DNA of 64,000 bases from Podospora bellae-mahoneyi (GCF_035222275.1 NC_085883.1:1612001-1676000), one strand, 5' to 3'. Shown: positions 1-11,037, counted from the stretch's first letter. Numbers and translations are program-made. Notes: generated from the letters alone by a model not told the origin.

Positions 1-2900
1 GTGCGCGGTTAACGGCCAGGGGGTGAGGGGGCGTCAATATAGCCATCAGGGGGGAGAAGGCGGGAAGCAGCGAGAACGCTTGTCGAAGGTTGGAACACTT
101 TTTGACTTCTGACAGCCAGTGGCTCCTGAACTGCCCCTTGGCAGATTTTGGTGATGCTCCTCATGACGGCCATCTTCGGGGCTGCTTTTGTGCCTGGCCG
201 AGGATGCCCGGCTCACTGCCGAGGGCCCGACCGGCCGTAGCATTTCCAGACTGCTATTTCTCTGTTGTCCGAGGTCGGGTGAGGTCTGTCCGCTCTGCAA
301 CCCTCTCGACAGCCTCGTCACATCGTGCGGAGGGAAACGAATGGGCGGGAGGCGCCAAAACGGGCTCGCTTGGCCGGTCCAATCGGGAACAGATGCTATC
401 ACCATTGGCAAGTTGAAATTGGGACCATTTCTTTGTTTTCCGACCATGAATTCGTTTGGGGCTCTGCGTCCATGTCCGCACACCGTCACTGGATGCACTT
501 GTCCGCCGTGCTGGCCACAGAGATCACCCCACGATCGTCTGCAGGCCTCATTCGTTTGCCTTCGGGAATTCCCACCAGGATTGACGCCATCCATCCATGG
601 TGACCAAGATGCGGGGGTGTGCATCTTCCCTGCCCCCTTTCCCCCGCACTCTTTTGCCGCCCGGTGACAGAGACTCGAAGGAGGGATTTTGGCGACGCAG
701 ACTAAAGGAGAAGGATAGGTGCTGCTGCTTGGTTTGCTTTTGTCTTTTCATAGCGCCGATGCAAAGCGTTGGAGTCTTGGATCTTTTGGGTGGTTGAAGA
801 TGGTGGGGCGGTTGCGGAAGACTGCCGGAGACAATCGTCCAGTGCCACGATAGCAGCGACCAATCCGCACTCAGGATACGCTTCAGAAAAAGGGGGGTTG
901 TATTCTGTCGTCTTCTGTTCTGGACCCTGAACATGTCTCGGAGTTCTTCTTGTAGTGACGTGAAGTGCCAATGGGAGGATTTGGCGGGAGAGTTGTATCA
1001 TGAAGCTGATCCGGGGCACAGTGGGGGAGGATGCGCAAACATCAAAACCAATGCCGAATGGTGAGTGCCGGATGCCGGATCTTGTCCTGTTCTAACCAAC
1101 CGCTCCAGAGTTTGCTTCCGAATTCAGCGGCAGATAGGCTGAAAAGGAGGCAATGGGCAGCGGAAAAGGGTTACAGCTTCATGCGTACCGTGCAGTGTGC
1201 CGTGACATGTTCTGTTTCTGCCCTCGCAGCTCCTGCATCTGCGCCATGGAAACCATCACTTTCAGGGCGGCGGACGAAGTGTTGAAACTAGCGTAGGCTT
1301 CGTAAGGTAGCGTGTGCCCTTCTCTTCCGAAGCTGGGCTGACTTGTCGCCCCCATTGTCTCTTTCTTTCTACTCGGTAGGGAACACAAAGTGTGCACACA
1401 ATTAAAGCGCAAAAGTTGCATGTCATGAATCCGTATGAGACTGTTCCAGGTCGACACAGGCAAGGAGGTGCTGGTTCGAGGTCATGGCAACGGGCAGCAG
1501 TTTCCCCTCGCACAGCTCGAGGCACTGACCAGTCGTTTTCGTCTGTTTCCGTTTCCAAAATTTCTTCTTCATCCCCTGTTCATTTGTTGCGTGCACACCC
1601 CGCTGTTCCCCACCTGAAGCTCTCATGCAGGTCCTGACCAATAAAGAGCGGTGACTGCTGTCGGTGCACGGACTTATATGGGGCCGAGCAAGTCCAGGGA
1701 AAGGGGTCACAGCCAATGATAAACCCCAATTCCGGGATGTCTCGGGGTCTTAGGCACACGCCCCTCTTCGGCGGTTTGACAGCGAGATGCTGGCCTGCCT
1801 GACTTGATCTCCACCTGCGCTGGGAGTGTGCCGTGGATGCAATCTTGCCCTGGGCCGCTGGACCTGGCTTGTCTTCTCCCAAGGTCCTGCTGCTTTTCCC
1901 CAGATCCAAAATCCCGCCAGATCCCCCCCGTTCTAGGTTTCCAACCTCACCTCACCTGTCGACGCTTTCTTCAACTGCCGGTCCTGTTCTCGCGCCGCTC
2001 TTTTCCCTTCGCAACACGCTCGTTGATCCGCTCATTTGCCTGTCGAACCGACCACCCGCGTACCACTCGACCGATTCCGAAGAAAGACCACGAGACACAT
2101 TCTTTTGATCCGAACTCCTCGATATCTTCTTCACATTTTGCCACCCTTCTTCAGCCCAAGCAGCTCAGCTCAGCTCAATCCAGGGCTCGATACGAAGTAC
2201 CGAAGTCAACTACTGCCGCCGGGCTATTCTGCCAGGAACCATCAACGGGACGGTGCAGCATCAACGTGCCACTGCCGTTTAACTCCGTACCGCATGTCGA
2301 TTCGATAGCCTGCGCCCGCCGCTTCCCTCCTATCTTGGTCGTTTATTTCACTGGAACTGCCTCCCAACTTGTTTATGTTTCCGCAGCAATCCCTTTGAAC
2401 TGGTTTTTTTGGTGGACGCTAGGCTGTTAGCTGGGAGACATCAACTCTTTTGGCCACGCTAATGGTAAGTGAGCACCTGATCAACATTCCCCCGCCCTAT
2501 AACCTGGTCTGCCAGTCGGAGCTGGATCGCTCCCCTGTGAATTCACCCGGTTGCCCCAACTCGTTGGAAAAGGATTGGGGACTCGGAGAAGGCAATTTGG
2601 GTCAGGCAAGGGCGTTGGGCTCTTGTCGATCATATTGGTAGACCGCTGTTTTCACCTTCACTTCACATCCAGCTTCACATCCCAACTCTTTATGAGTGAA
2701 AACCCGCCAATGTGTGTAAATGAGTTATGCTGACAGGTTCCCTTTTTATCCAGTCTGTGTGATATCCACCCAAGTTGTATTGGTCAATTTTACCGCCCCT
2801 TTCGCTACATCTTCATCTGCCGCTTCTCCTGCGCGGTGCATCACCAAGTCAAGAATCGACAAGCTTGCTCATCGATTGAATAAACAAACAGTTTCTCAAC
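1..2900 (+). other. Long upstream intergenic and leader region
   Basis: No protein-coding gene could be supported here. Several open frames exist, for example 1804-2430, but they read as Ser/Pro/Arg-rich translations of a pyrimidine-rich leader and overlap others in different frames. From about 1850 to 2900 the + strand is C/T-rich, as expected for the promoter and 5' leader of the large gene starting at 2901. An AGCTC pentamer repeats a few times near 2160-2175. The left end may hold the edge of a neighbouring gene, but nothing recognisable was seen. Confidence 0.6.
2465..2753 (+). promoter_or_regulatory. Probable leader intron upstream of the 2901 gene
   Basis: A strong donor GTAAGT at 2465 and an acceptor TTTTTATCCAG ending at 2753, with a branch-like GCTGAC about 20 nt upstream, would define a 289-nt intron in the 5' leader. 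An ATG directly abuts the donor. Splicing would join it to TCTGTGTGA, giving a three-codon upstream ORF. This is inferred from splice signals only. Confidence 0.4.
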
Positions 2901-5900
2901 ATGAACCGGTTCAGGACAAAGAAGAAGCAGAAGGAGGTGGAGGCGCCGACGACTCGGTCGAGTGAGGACTCAGAGCAGTCGTCTCTTCCCTTCAGAGGGT
3001 TTCGCAATCGCAAAAAGGTTCAGCAGGAGGAGACCAAGCCAGAGTTCGATCTCGCCACTGCTCTTCCTTCCACCGATGATTTCCGGACCAGTCTGTTGAT
3101 GTCTAACCTCTCCGCCCGGTTCTCCATGTTGAGGGAACAAGATGATCCAAACACCAAGATTGGGAAGGCCAGCGATGACAGCGTATTATACCCAAATCGA
3201 CAGTCCCGCATGGCCGACTTTGGCTTCTCTGGTGGTGCTGGTTTGGCTGACATCGCTGAGGTGGAGTCGATCAGGGCTGCTACTTTTTTGCGAAAAGACT
3301 CTTTTGCGTCTGATGACACCGACGTGAAAGGGGGTGTTATGAACCGTTCAAAGCCGCTAGAGGGCAACAACTTGTTTGGCGGGCGACAAAAAGTTTACAA
3401 AATTCCGGCTGGGTCAAAGGCTGCTGCAGGAGGCCTGGGAGGACGTGCTTTGTACGACGACGACGTTCCAATGTCGGCTTTTCAGAAATGGAGACAAGCT
3501 GAACGGGAGAGGTCTATGGAGAGAGGAGAGGCTCAGTCAGATCAGCCCGAAGAAGATGTTGAGCCAACGCGGTCGACATCTCCTCCACCCAGTGCGTACA
3601 ACCAAAAAAGGGAGACATCCTCAACCATGTCATCGGCTTCCAACTTGGCTCGCAACTCCACAGCGGCCACTTCGATTACCTCTCAGACTGCCAATAGCGT
3701 CAAGGATTCGTCCTCAGCGGCAACTTCCTCGACTACCGCGAATACTGGGCCCGTCACGAGAGCGAGACGGCTGTATGAGCAGGGTCTTAATCAGGATCTA
3801 CAAGAGCAGCAATCCTCTGCCTTGTCTCGTCTCGACACAATGACCCGCCAAAGACCCTTTGGCACCCGCAATGACGCAGGCGCGACACCTTCCCCCTCAA
3901 CTGCCTTTGCTCTCGACAGATCAGTGAGCGAGAGACGGGCAATGTTGGCAAAGGCTAGCGCCCCAAATCTGAGGACCCCCAGCTCTGCCACCACTGCGTC
4001 TCCTGTGAGCTCAGCGAGCTCAGTTCCGAAGCCTTCGCCTCAGCCTGAAGCAAAGACAAACTTCGGCGCCGCACCCCCTCTCAGTCCACCCATCAGCGAG
4101 ACCGGCGAACAGCCCTTCCTGCCAATTCAGCCAAATGATGTTGGCAAGGCGACGGCCCTTGGCATGTTCCAGAAGCCATCGCAACCGTATGATGAATCCA
4201 CGTACGCCCAGCGCCAGATTCAGCTGCAACAGGGCAGGGAGACGCCTACCCCAAAAATCAGCCTCGATGCCAGCAGCAACCTTTCGCCGCCGTCACAAGC
4301 CTCACAGGGGATGCCGCCAACCCCGGTTCCCGACTCCGAGCTTCCAACCCCACCCATCATCTCCAACCTAAACCTGTCTCTCTCCACACCTGACCTCAGC
4401 CTCCAACGCCCGGCTGACGAGGACCACCCAGCTCTCAGGCAATCAGCAATGCCTAACCCCCTCTCCGTCACCCCAAGGGTTTCTAGCCCGCCTCCGACCA
4501 TCCAGACATCATCTGAAGAGTCTGAAGAGCCAGTGCCAATCGATTCGCCAACCCTGGGCCCAGCTCCCGGCTTGGCTGGCTTGAGCGGCATGGTTCGCCA
4601 ACACCTGCGTAGTGAAAGCACAAACTCGTCGATCTACGACAGCGGACCTCAGACATCAGGCGTTGACTCCCGCTTCAACACGACACTGTTCAGCCCATCT
4701 ATTGTTAACGACCTTGCCTCCCGCTCAAACCCTTGGATGAATGGTGATCAGGAGTGGGCTGTTTCGTACTACGGCGGTAACCCTGACAAGGAGCCAGCTC
4801 CAGAGACAGCTAACCCAGATGTAACCCCCGAAGCCAAGGCCGATATCACCGAAGAAGTTGATGAGTTTGCCACCCAGCTCGCCGATGCCCGCCGTCGTGT
4901 CAGGGAGAAGTTGACGTCGTATGTCGAGTCCGATAGCAGCAGAGCCGGTTCCCCTGTGCCCCAAGAGGCAGCGCCTTCCGCATCATCAACATCATTGAGT
5001 CTTGGTATCCTCAAGTCGAAGTCGAGCAAGGGTTCCATTGTGGAGCGATCGCGAAACACTAGCGCTGCGCCATCGAAAGTCACCAAGATGCTGGGAATTG
5101 GTGCTGCAACCATGAGCACGTCTCCGTTGCCAACCAAGCAATCCTTCGATGACAAGGATGTCTCGACACTTGCCACTATGAGAGAGGAGTCCAGACAGCA
5201 AGAGGCCGAGTCGCAGGACACCCGCCATTCTTCGGAATCAGCCACTAGCGGTGAACCAGCGACCAAGCCAGAGGATGAAGACAGTTCCCGTACTCCTCCT
5301 GGTCTGAGAGCGTTCCAGAAAGCCAGACGGGAACTTCAGAAACGCAAGGAGCTGGAGACGCTGGCGCGCCGTCAAGCCACGCAAACATCAGCCGCTGCCG
5401 ATGGCCAAACACCCCTTCAGCCACCCCCTAGAGCTGACCGTAGCATGAACCAACGCTCGCCGCCGAGCGGCGATAGGAGACCGCCTCCCGTAACATACCG
5501 GCCACGTGCTCCCAGTGACGAAAGCAATTACAGCAACTCCCCGAGTGGACGCGATCGCAGTGGCTCGGAGAGATCGGAGGGTGGTGGTCGTTCGCATAGC
5601 CGCCCTCCTCGCCTGATGACCAACGGCAACATTATGTCTCACGATCAGTTGGCTCCCTGTAGTGCTCGCACACCCATGATGCGCTCTCCTGGTCTGCCAG
5701 GGACTGACATCAAGGGGTCTCCCATCATGCCTCCTCATCCCTATCCCGGCCGCGGGGTTCCGTCACCGGCCGCCTCTCCCATGCTCAACCAGTCGAGATC
5801 AGTCGGAAATCTGGCTCTACACACGAATCGCCTCGGTATTGACGTCCACCCCGGGCAACCCTCACCCATTTCTCCCATGGGCCTCCCGTCCCCGTCGCCC

Positions 5901-6494
5901 TATGGTGCTGGAGCATCGCCCTCGCCGGTTGGAACACCCACTTCATTCGGTCCCCTGATAGGTCGACAACCATCAGTCTCTCAATCGCCAGCCTTGGGAC
6001 CGGTGAATGCGAAGCGAATTGTCGACAAGCGAGAAATTTCCGAGCCCACGCTCATGTCAGCCACCACTCGCGTCCCAACCGTTAACCTCCCCCACCAGCG
6101 TGCTATGGGCCTGGATGGAAACGATAGAGGACCCCCGTATCCGGAATCGAGGTCACGTTCGAGCAGCCGCGGGGGTGCGCCGCCGCCTCTGCCTCCGATC
6201 AATCCACGACGCAGACGAGATGATTCGAGTGCTGGACGCATGCCGGAAGATTCCGGCATGGCTGCCCCGAGGTTGCCTTTCGCCAGCCAAGCGAACCACA
6301 GTGCTTCCAGTCTTGACCATGCCAGCGAAGACGAGATGGGCCGCCGCAGATTGCGCAAGGCCAGGCCCTCCGATGGACCTACTCCCCCAAGCCCCAGGAC
6401 CTCTGGCGGAACTCGGGACAAGAGCCCACCATTTCTTGCAAAGGGCCCGCTGCCGAGAATGAACCCAGGCATGGGCCCCGGTGGCATGATTTAA
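2901..6494 (+). CDS. Large disordered Ser/Pro-rich conserved fungal protein
   Basis: Single-exon gene of 1197 residues, uninterrupted from MNRFRTKKKQKE. The protein is rich in Ser, Pro, Thr, Arg and Gln and seems intrinsically disordered for nearly its whole length. It has a basic N-terminus, several charged helical segments (around AFQKWRQAERERSMER, FATQLADARRRVREKL and LRAFQKARRELQKRKEL) and a Pro/Gly/Met-rich C-terminal third ending in a GMGPGGMI tail. I see no signal peptide, membrane segment or catalytic domain. The short helical blocks amid disorder suggest a scaffold with binding motifs. The family appears conserved in filamentous ascomycetes by general look, but I cannot name it. The chosen ATG is the first in frame after a long pyrimidine-rich leader. 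Confidence 0.88.
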   Translation: MNRFRTKKKQKEVEAPTTRSSEDSEQSSLPFRGFRNRKKVQQEETKPEFDLATALPSTDDFRTSLLMSNLSARFSMLREQDDPNTKIGKASDDSVLYPNRQSRMADFGFSGGAGLADIAEVESIRAATFLRKDSFASDDTDVKGGVMNRSKPLEGNNLFGGRQKVYKIPAGSKAAAGGLGGRALYDDDVPMSAFQKWRQAERERSMERGEAQSDQPEEDVEPTRSTSPPPSAYNQKRETSSTMSSASNLARNSTAATSITSQTANSVKDSSSAATSSTTANTGPVTRARRLYEQGLNQDLQEQQSSALSRLDTMTRQRPFGTRNDAGATPSPSTAFALDRSVSERRAMLAKASAPNLRTPSSATTASPVSSASSVPKPSPQPEAKTNFGAAPPLSPPISETGEQPFLPIQPNDVGKATALGMFQKPSQPYDESTYAQRQIQLQQGRETPTPKISLDASSNLSPPSQASQGMPPTPVPDSELPTPPIISNLNLSLSTPDLSLQRPADEDHPALRQSAMPNPLSVTPRVSSPPPTIQTSSEESEEPVPIDSPTLGPAPGLAGLSGMVRQHLRSESTNSSIYDSGPQTSGVDSRFNTTLFSPSIVNDLASRSNPWMNGDQEWAVSYYGGNPDKEPAPETANPDVTPEAKADITEEVDEFATQLADARRRVREKLTSYVESDSSRAGSPVPQEAAPSASSTSLSLGILKSKSSKGSIVERSRNTSAAPSKVTKMLGIGAATMSTSPLPTKQSFDDKDVSTLATMREESRQQEAESQDTRHSSESATSGEPATKPEDEDSSRTPPGLRAFQKARRELQKRKELETLARRQATQTSAAADGQTPLQPPPRADRSMNQRSPPSGDRRPPPVTYRPRAPSDESNYSNSPSGRDRSGSERSEGGGRSHSRPPRLMTNGNIMSHDQLAPCSARTPMMRSPGLPGTDIKGSPIMPPHPYPGRGVPSPAASPMLNQSRSVGNLALHTNRLGIDVHPGQPSPISPMGLPSPSPYGAGASPSPVGTPTSFGPLIGRQPSVSQSPALGPVNAKRIVDKREISEPTLMSATTRVPTVNLPHQRAMGLDGNDRGPPYPESRSRSSSRGGAPPPLPPINPRRRRDDSSAGRMPEDSGMAAPRLPFASQANHSASSLDHASEDEMGRRRLRKARPSDGPTPPSPRTSGGTRDKSPPFLAKGPLPRMNPGMGPGGMI

Positions 6495-7476
6495 GCATCA
6501 CTGCTACCACCACCAACTTTTCCTTGTTCTCTTCGTACCCGTTGTTCTCTTCTAATTATTCCCCGCGTTTTTTCTCTCCATTGTCTTGCAGACATGTTTT
6601 TTTTTTCATATATCTGTTTATTTTCCTTTATGTACATCTGGCCCAAGCCAAGGTCATGAGGCTATGAAAACCCGAGATACCTCTGTAAAACTAGACTGCG
6701 TTTAGGTGTGTGTACATGTGTGGACTGGGAAGGGTGGAAAGGGGGTGGAACTTGAATTGGTTTGGTTTTTCTTTTTTTGTTTGTTCGGTCGTGGTTAATG
6801 GGTTTCTGGACTGGCTGGTTCTGGTATTGTTCAAAAGAAGTGATATCCCATATGTTGATGTTTTTTTCTTGTTTTATCTTTGTATCACTGACAGCTTTTT
6901 TACTTGTGAGGACCGACTGATTCTGTACTGAACGGGTCGAGTACCCGCGCTTTATGTACTAGTTGCTGGATTTATTGTGGAAGATGTTTTTTGTATGTAG
7001 CGTATCGGAGCCACATTTGAGTGGGGGCTTGGGGGATGGGGGATTTTGTAGTTGAAGTTGAGGAAATTGAAACAAACAATCAGTCAAATGAAGGGTTTTG
7101 GGTTTGAGAGTGTCACTGATGTGGAAGGCTGCCGCTGGAGGGGCTATGCTTGGAGGATGAGGGGGGTTAATGTTTCGTGGATCTCAACCGGAGTTACCCC
7201 ATTGGTGGCGTTGCTTTGCATGCGGCTCTTGTATTCCTCTCTCACCACCACCCCCGCTTCGAGGTCCGGATTTGCACTTTTCTCTTTTGGGTGTTGTAAC
7301 TTGACTCGGTGAAGGACAGCCTTGACAACAGCATTTATTGTCATATACAGCCATATGTTGGTTAGGAGTGGTTGTCAAATTCGCCAATTCTTTTAGTTTC
7401 TGCTTCATTTGCTCAACGCACTCGCCCCGTCTTACCCAACCGGCCCCACTTATTCCGACGTCACCTCGTCCTCACC
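6495..7476 (+). other. 3' region and intergenic spacer
   Basis: T-rich, G/T-skewed sequence follows the large gene, including a run of nine T near 6600 and many TTTGT tracts. It fits a 3' UTR and then the promoter of the GNAT gene at 7477. No gene or structured RNA was recognised. Confidence 0.6.
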
Positions 7477-8256
7477 ATGGCATTCATCCGCCCTTTTGAA
7501 CCAAAGGACACGGAGGACTGCAAGTTTATTGCATGTTTTTCTCCTCCCCCCCCCCTCCCCCCCCCCTTTTCTTTTGTTTAATGATAATAATGTTGATCCA
7601 TCAAACAGTGCAGAGCTACCCTCCCCCCTTCGCTCGCCTCGTCCCCGGCCTGTGTGGCTATGGCGCCCTACCTCTGGACGTTACAGTTCACGCACCTCTT
7701 TCCTGAGCACTGTTTTGTGCTTGATGATGGGAGTGGCAGGGCGGTGGGGTATGTCATTGGGACGCCTGACGTTTTTGCGCTGGAGGAAATGTATCCGAGG
7801 TATGTGGAGGAGGTGTTGGGGAGTCAGCAGGGGAGGAGGGATGTACCGCCTCCGGAGCAGATGGAGAGGTTGGAGGAGTGGTGGGTTGAAGGGGGTGAGG
7901 GGGGAAAGAGGGTGAATGAGAGGTGTTTGGCGCAGACGGCTTATAGTGTTAAGTGGTTGGTGCTTGAGGGGGTGGAGGGGAAGAGGGAGCTTGTGGAGGG
8001 GTGGAGGGGGATGTTGCATATTGATTTGTTGGAGGGGTGGCAGAGGAGGGGGTTTGGGAGGGAGATGATTAGACGGTTTGTTGAGAGGGTGGAGGGGGTG
8101 AAAGGGTGGGAGAAGGGGTATGATTATGGGAGGGGGATTCAGTTGGGGGTTGCGGGGGAGAATAAAGGGGTTGTGAGGTTTTATGAGGGGGTTGGGTTTA
8201 GGATTTATCCTGGGGGGGAGAAGGAGGGGAATGTTTGGATGGTGAGAGATTTGTGA
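7477..8256 (+). CDS. GNAT-family N-acetyltransferase (GC-AG intron)
   Basis: Two exons, 7477-7530 and 7609-8256, encode about 233 residues. The intron 7531-7608 starts with GCATGT rather than GT and ends in AACAG. It joins KFI to CRATLPPSL in frame, which matches how this acetyltransferase group begins. The acetyl-CoA pyrophosphate loop appears as QRRGFGREM near residue 170, after a hydrophobic beta strand (LHIDLLEGW). Near the C-terminus, NKGVVRFYEGVGFRIY is the usual last helix and strand of a GNAT fold. Substrate is unknown; fungal relatives resemble the acetyltransferase-like domain of O-GlcNAcase proteins. Exon 2 is extremely G-rich on the coding strand (GAG, GGG, TTG and GTG codons), very unlike the start of most neighbours. 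Confidence 0.82.
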
Positions 8257-9690
8257 GGGGGGGTTTTGGGAGTGTACCTAGATAATGGTTTTTAGGGCGA
8301 GAACTGTTTGGTGGAATGAGATTGGATCACTGACTTTTAGGTTTGATGATTTGTTGTATGTTTATGTGCCGCTGGGGTCCTGTGGTCATGCGCCATGTTT
8401 CTTCGCTATATGCGAAGGCATTGTTCAGTGGATTCGGCCTTTCATAGCATGGTGAAGGCTCAACCCACTCCTTCACGCCTGGATTTCCTAGTTGAGTACC
8501 ACTCAGCATGCCCACGCTGTCACAGATTCCGATGGCATATACTGGATGGGAACCCGCCCTATGTCTTTATCTGTGCCTGCCGCCAAAGTCGATCTGACCT
8601 GTAAAGTGGACTCAGTATTAACCTTGCTCTCGACCTTGATGTCGGCATCTTCATGATCCCATTTTCTGCCTTAGTAATAAACTTGATCTTGGCCCCGGCT
8701 TTGTGTTTACACCAAGTAGGAAACCTGACCTTTACCTGTAATTTGGTCTTGGCTTTAACCTTGCTCTCGCTTTGATGTTGATGTCAGTGTCATGCTTCTC
8801 AGTGCTAGAGGTCTCAACGCGTGCCCCAGCGCCGGAAGCCTTTCAATCAGCCCGCGTGCCAGCGCCAGAAACTGTGCTTGGTTAAGGTCGGTTCATGTCA
8901 CATGGTTTGCGATATCAGTCAGTCCAAATGAGAGGGAAAAGATGTGTATATTCTCTGCCATAACCTGCTGCTAGCAACAACTGGTAAGTCTACCGTACCT
9001 ACTTACTCACCATAATATCCCTTTTCTCGCTGCGAGCACAGCCAAAACACTCCGAGGGCTAATAATTGATCACGCACGACTAAGAACTTGCGGTGTTTGT
9101 CGGCATAGGATATCAATAACTTGTTGCCAAAAAAGATGCGCACGATACAATATGTGTGATGTAAATAATGTTAAACCATTCTAAGCCAGGTGTAGCAAAT
9201 ACCAAAACCCTCAAGAACATCAAGATCATATCTCTTTGCTCTCATCTCTTCACTAACTATTGCCCAAAGCTTTCTGATCAGCCCGCGCACCTGTGCCAGA
9301 AGTTGTGGGATAGCGGACAGTGGTCACTGGTGCAAAAAGCGAGGCGAAAGTGGTGAGAAAAGTGATGACGGTGGAAATCCAACAGAGAGAAAAGAAAAAG
9401 CTACAAAGTGTGTGAAATATTTTTGACGCAACAAAACCCTAATCCAGAGTAACCAAGGTGTGGAGTGGACCTGACAAAAGATTTCTAATTAGCCGTATAC
9501 CGGCGCGAGAAGTTCTTTGCTCAGCCTGCGTGCCAGAGGTTTTCTGATCTGCCCGTGTGCTGGCGCTAGAGCCCGCTTGTTGGCGCCGGGCACCTTGGAC
9601 AGCAGCGTTTGCAAGCCCGTAGAGCAGCGTTTTCAAGCCCGCCTGCCAGCTTTTGCTTGGATGGTTTAAGGCTTTTATGCATATTTACAT
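8257..9690. other. Repeat-bearing intergenic region
   Basis: No gene was found. The stretch is richer in A/T than its surroundings. It contains a direct repeat of TTAACCTTGCTCTCG (about 8635 and 8757) and a block at 8402-8450 related to the outer flank of the inverted-repeat element near 10350. A degenerate short-repeat cluster is listed separately. It resembles an old insertion zone. Confidence 0.6.
8846..9650. repeat. Cluster of degenerate ~25-bp repeats
   Basis: Variants of ATCAGCCCGCGTGCCAGCGC occur around 8846-8870, 9275-9305, 9489-9511, 9520-9539 and 9544-9575, with a weaker CAAGCCCG-type form at 9605-9645. The copies share the core GCCCGyGTGCC plus a GCCAGAAG-like end and differ by several substitutions, mostly transitions. 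Spacing is irregular, from adjacent to about 400 bp, so this is not an ordinary tandem satellite. Confidence 0.6.
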
Positions 9691-9697
9691 TGGACTA

Positions 9698-10358
9698 CCT
9701 ATAGGAAGGGACTTGCTCCATATGCAACCCATCCCCCCTTTACTCCTTGTGCACCCCATATAAACCCTGAGGGTTATAGCTGCAGCACTGCCTCTTGCTC
9801 ATCAGCATCTATTGCAGAGACCTCACACCCACTGGACTATCCTGATTCCCGTACAAATCACTGTATAATCAAGATCTTCTAATTGCTAGACTATCAATTA
9901 AAGCTATTCTCAGCATGGCTTCCACACATGTAGAAGTTGCTGCTGACAGTAATGCCAGCACTAAGTGCGTATTTGTCAAATGTATAGCTTGCCCGACTAT
10001 GTTGTCAGGGAGCTCAGCGATGCCAAGAATGGTCTAATCAAAACCAAGGGTCGTGTCGAGTGTGTTGGACTACATCACTCACATCAACCCATACGTCCTC
10101 ACGGCAATGATAAAGGGGGGGTCCTTGTTCCCCGTCTATGTGATACTCGAGAACAGGCGTCTAAAAGTTCCATCGTGTGGAAGGCATGGTTGAACACAGT
10201 GGTTGTGGCTCTTGGTTACTCTCTGAGCAATCTTTAAAGGCTATTGTTTGTGGAAAACCGCACCTATAACCCTGACCCTTGAGAGGCGTGCACAAAGGAG
10301 CAATGGGGGATGCACATTCAGAATCAGGGGGTGCACATGAAGCAAGTCCCTATATGAA
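9698..10358. mobile_element. Non-autonomous DNA-transposon-like element with ~90-bp TIRs
   Basis: The left end (9698-9784) and the right end (10261-10358) are imperfect inverted repeats. Read outside-in, both contain AGGGACTTGCTyCATrTGCA, then ATCCCCC, then CTCCTTkGTGCAC, then a GGGTTATAG block. The right arm carries about 12 extra bases. The ~475-bp interior has no long open frame. It contains a short one beginning MASTHVEVAADSNASTKC near 9915, which might be the start of a lost transposase but cannot be identified. Size and long TIRs suggest a MITE or an internally deleted transposon. Target-site duplications were not resolved, so the exact ends are approximate. A related end sequence lies near 27264-27325. 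Confidence 0.62.
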
Positions 10359-11037
10359 GGCATTGTTCCGTGGATTGGGTCATCCAAACAATGATGAAAG
10401 CCAATCTAGGTTTAGCATCATGGCTATGTGGATGAACGTGTTGAGTTCTGGAACCCAAACAGTTGATTTGAAGCATGTAGGTGAACTTGCGATATTGTCG
10501 GACAAAAGAAAATGTGCACAGAAGAGTGTACAGTGAGATATTTATACATAAAGAGAACGTGATTTGCCAAAAGCTCAGCATTCAACCTTGACGCAGTGTA
10601 CCTGTCTAGTCCATGCTGTTTGACTTCTCCATGGAGCCTTGCATTCCTCCAAAGAATGCAAACCTACCTCACGGCCCTTGATGTTACGATTTTCAACGAG
10701 ATTATCATCGGCTAGGCACCGGCAGCCACAGCTCCGCCGGACAGCTCCGGCCCGGCACCGGAAGCACCTTCCGGAGTAACGTCTCGGCCCCCGCCTGCCT
10801 ATTCACATGCCCGGTGGGTTCCAGAGGGGCACAAGGCTTCGACTTTTCACTCCCACTCCCACTCCCACTCCTGCCGTTCCAATCCTTTCTCTCTTCTCTT
10901 CTCTTCTCTACCTCATACTGCTTGTCTCGACGATTTGCAACCCATCTCGAGACCAGATCATCAGTTCGAGCACCTACGCCCAGTCACCCAATCCTCCTTT
11001 TGGTTTCCTTACAATTAAAAAGATCCCAATCATCAAC
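10359..11037 (+). other. Promoter and leader of the BTB gene
   Basis: The sequence from 10359 still looks related to the adjacent element for at least 50 bp. From about 10700 it becomes C-rich with CACTCCCACTCC and TCTTCTCTTCTCTTCTC tracts, typical of a fungal core promoter and leader ending at the ATG at 11038. No gene was seen. Confidence 0.55.

Noticed and set aside
1804-2430. 208-codon open frame in the leader region
   Set aside because: It has no domain or conserved pattern and a low-complexity composition, and it overlaps other open frames. It lies in the pyrimidine-rich leader of the next gene.
8846-9650. Possible CRISPR-like array
   Set aside because: Units are degenerate and unevenly spaced and the host is a eukaryote, so it is listed as a repeat cluster.
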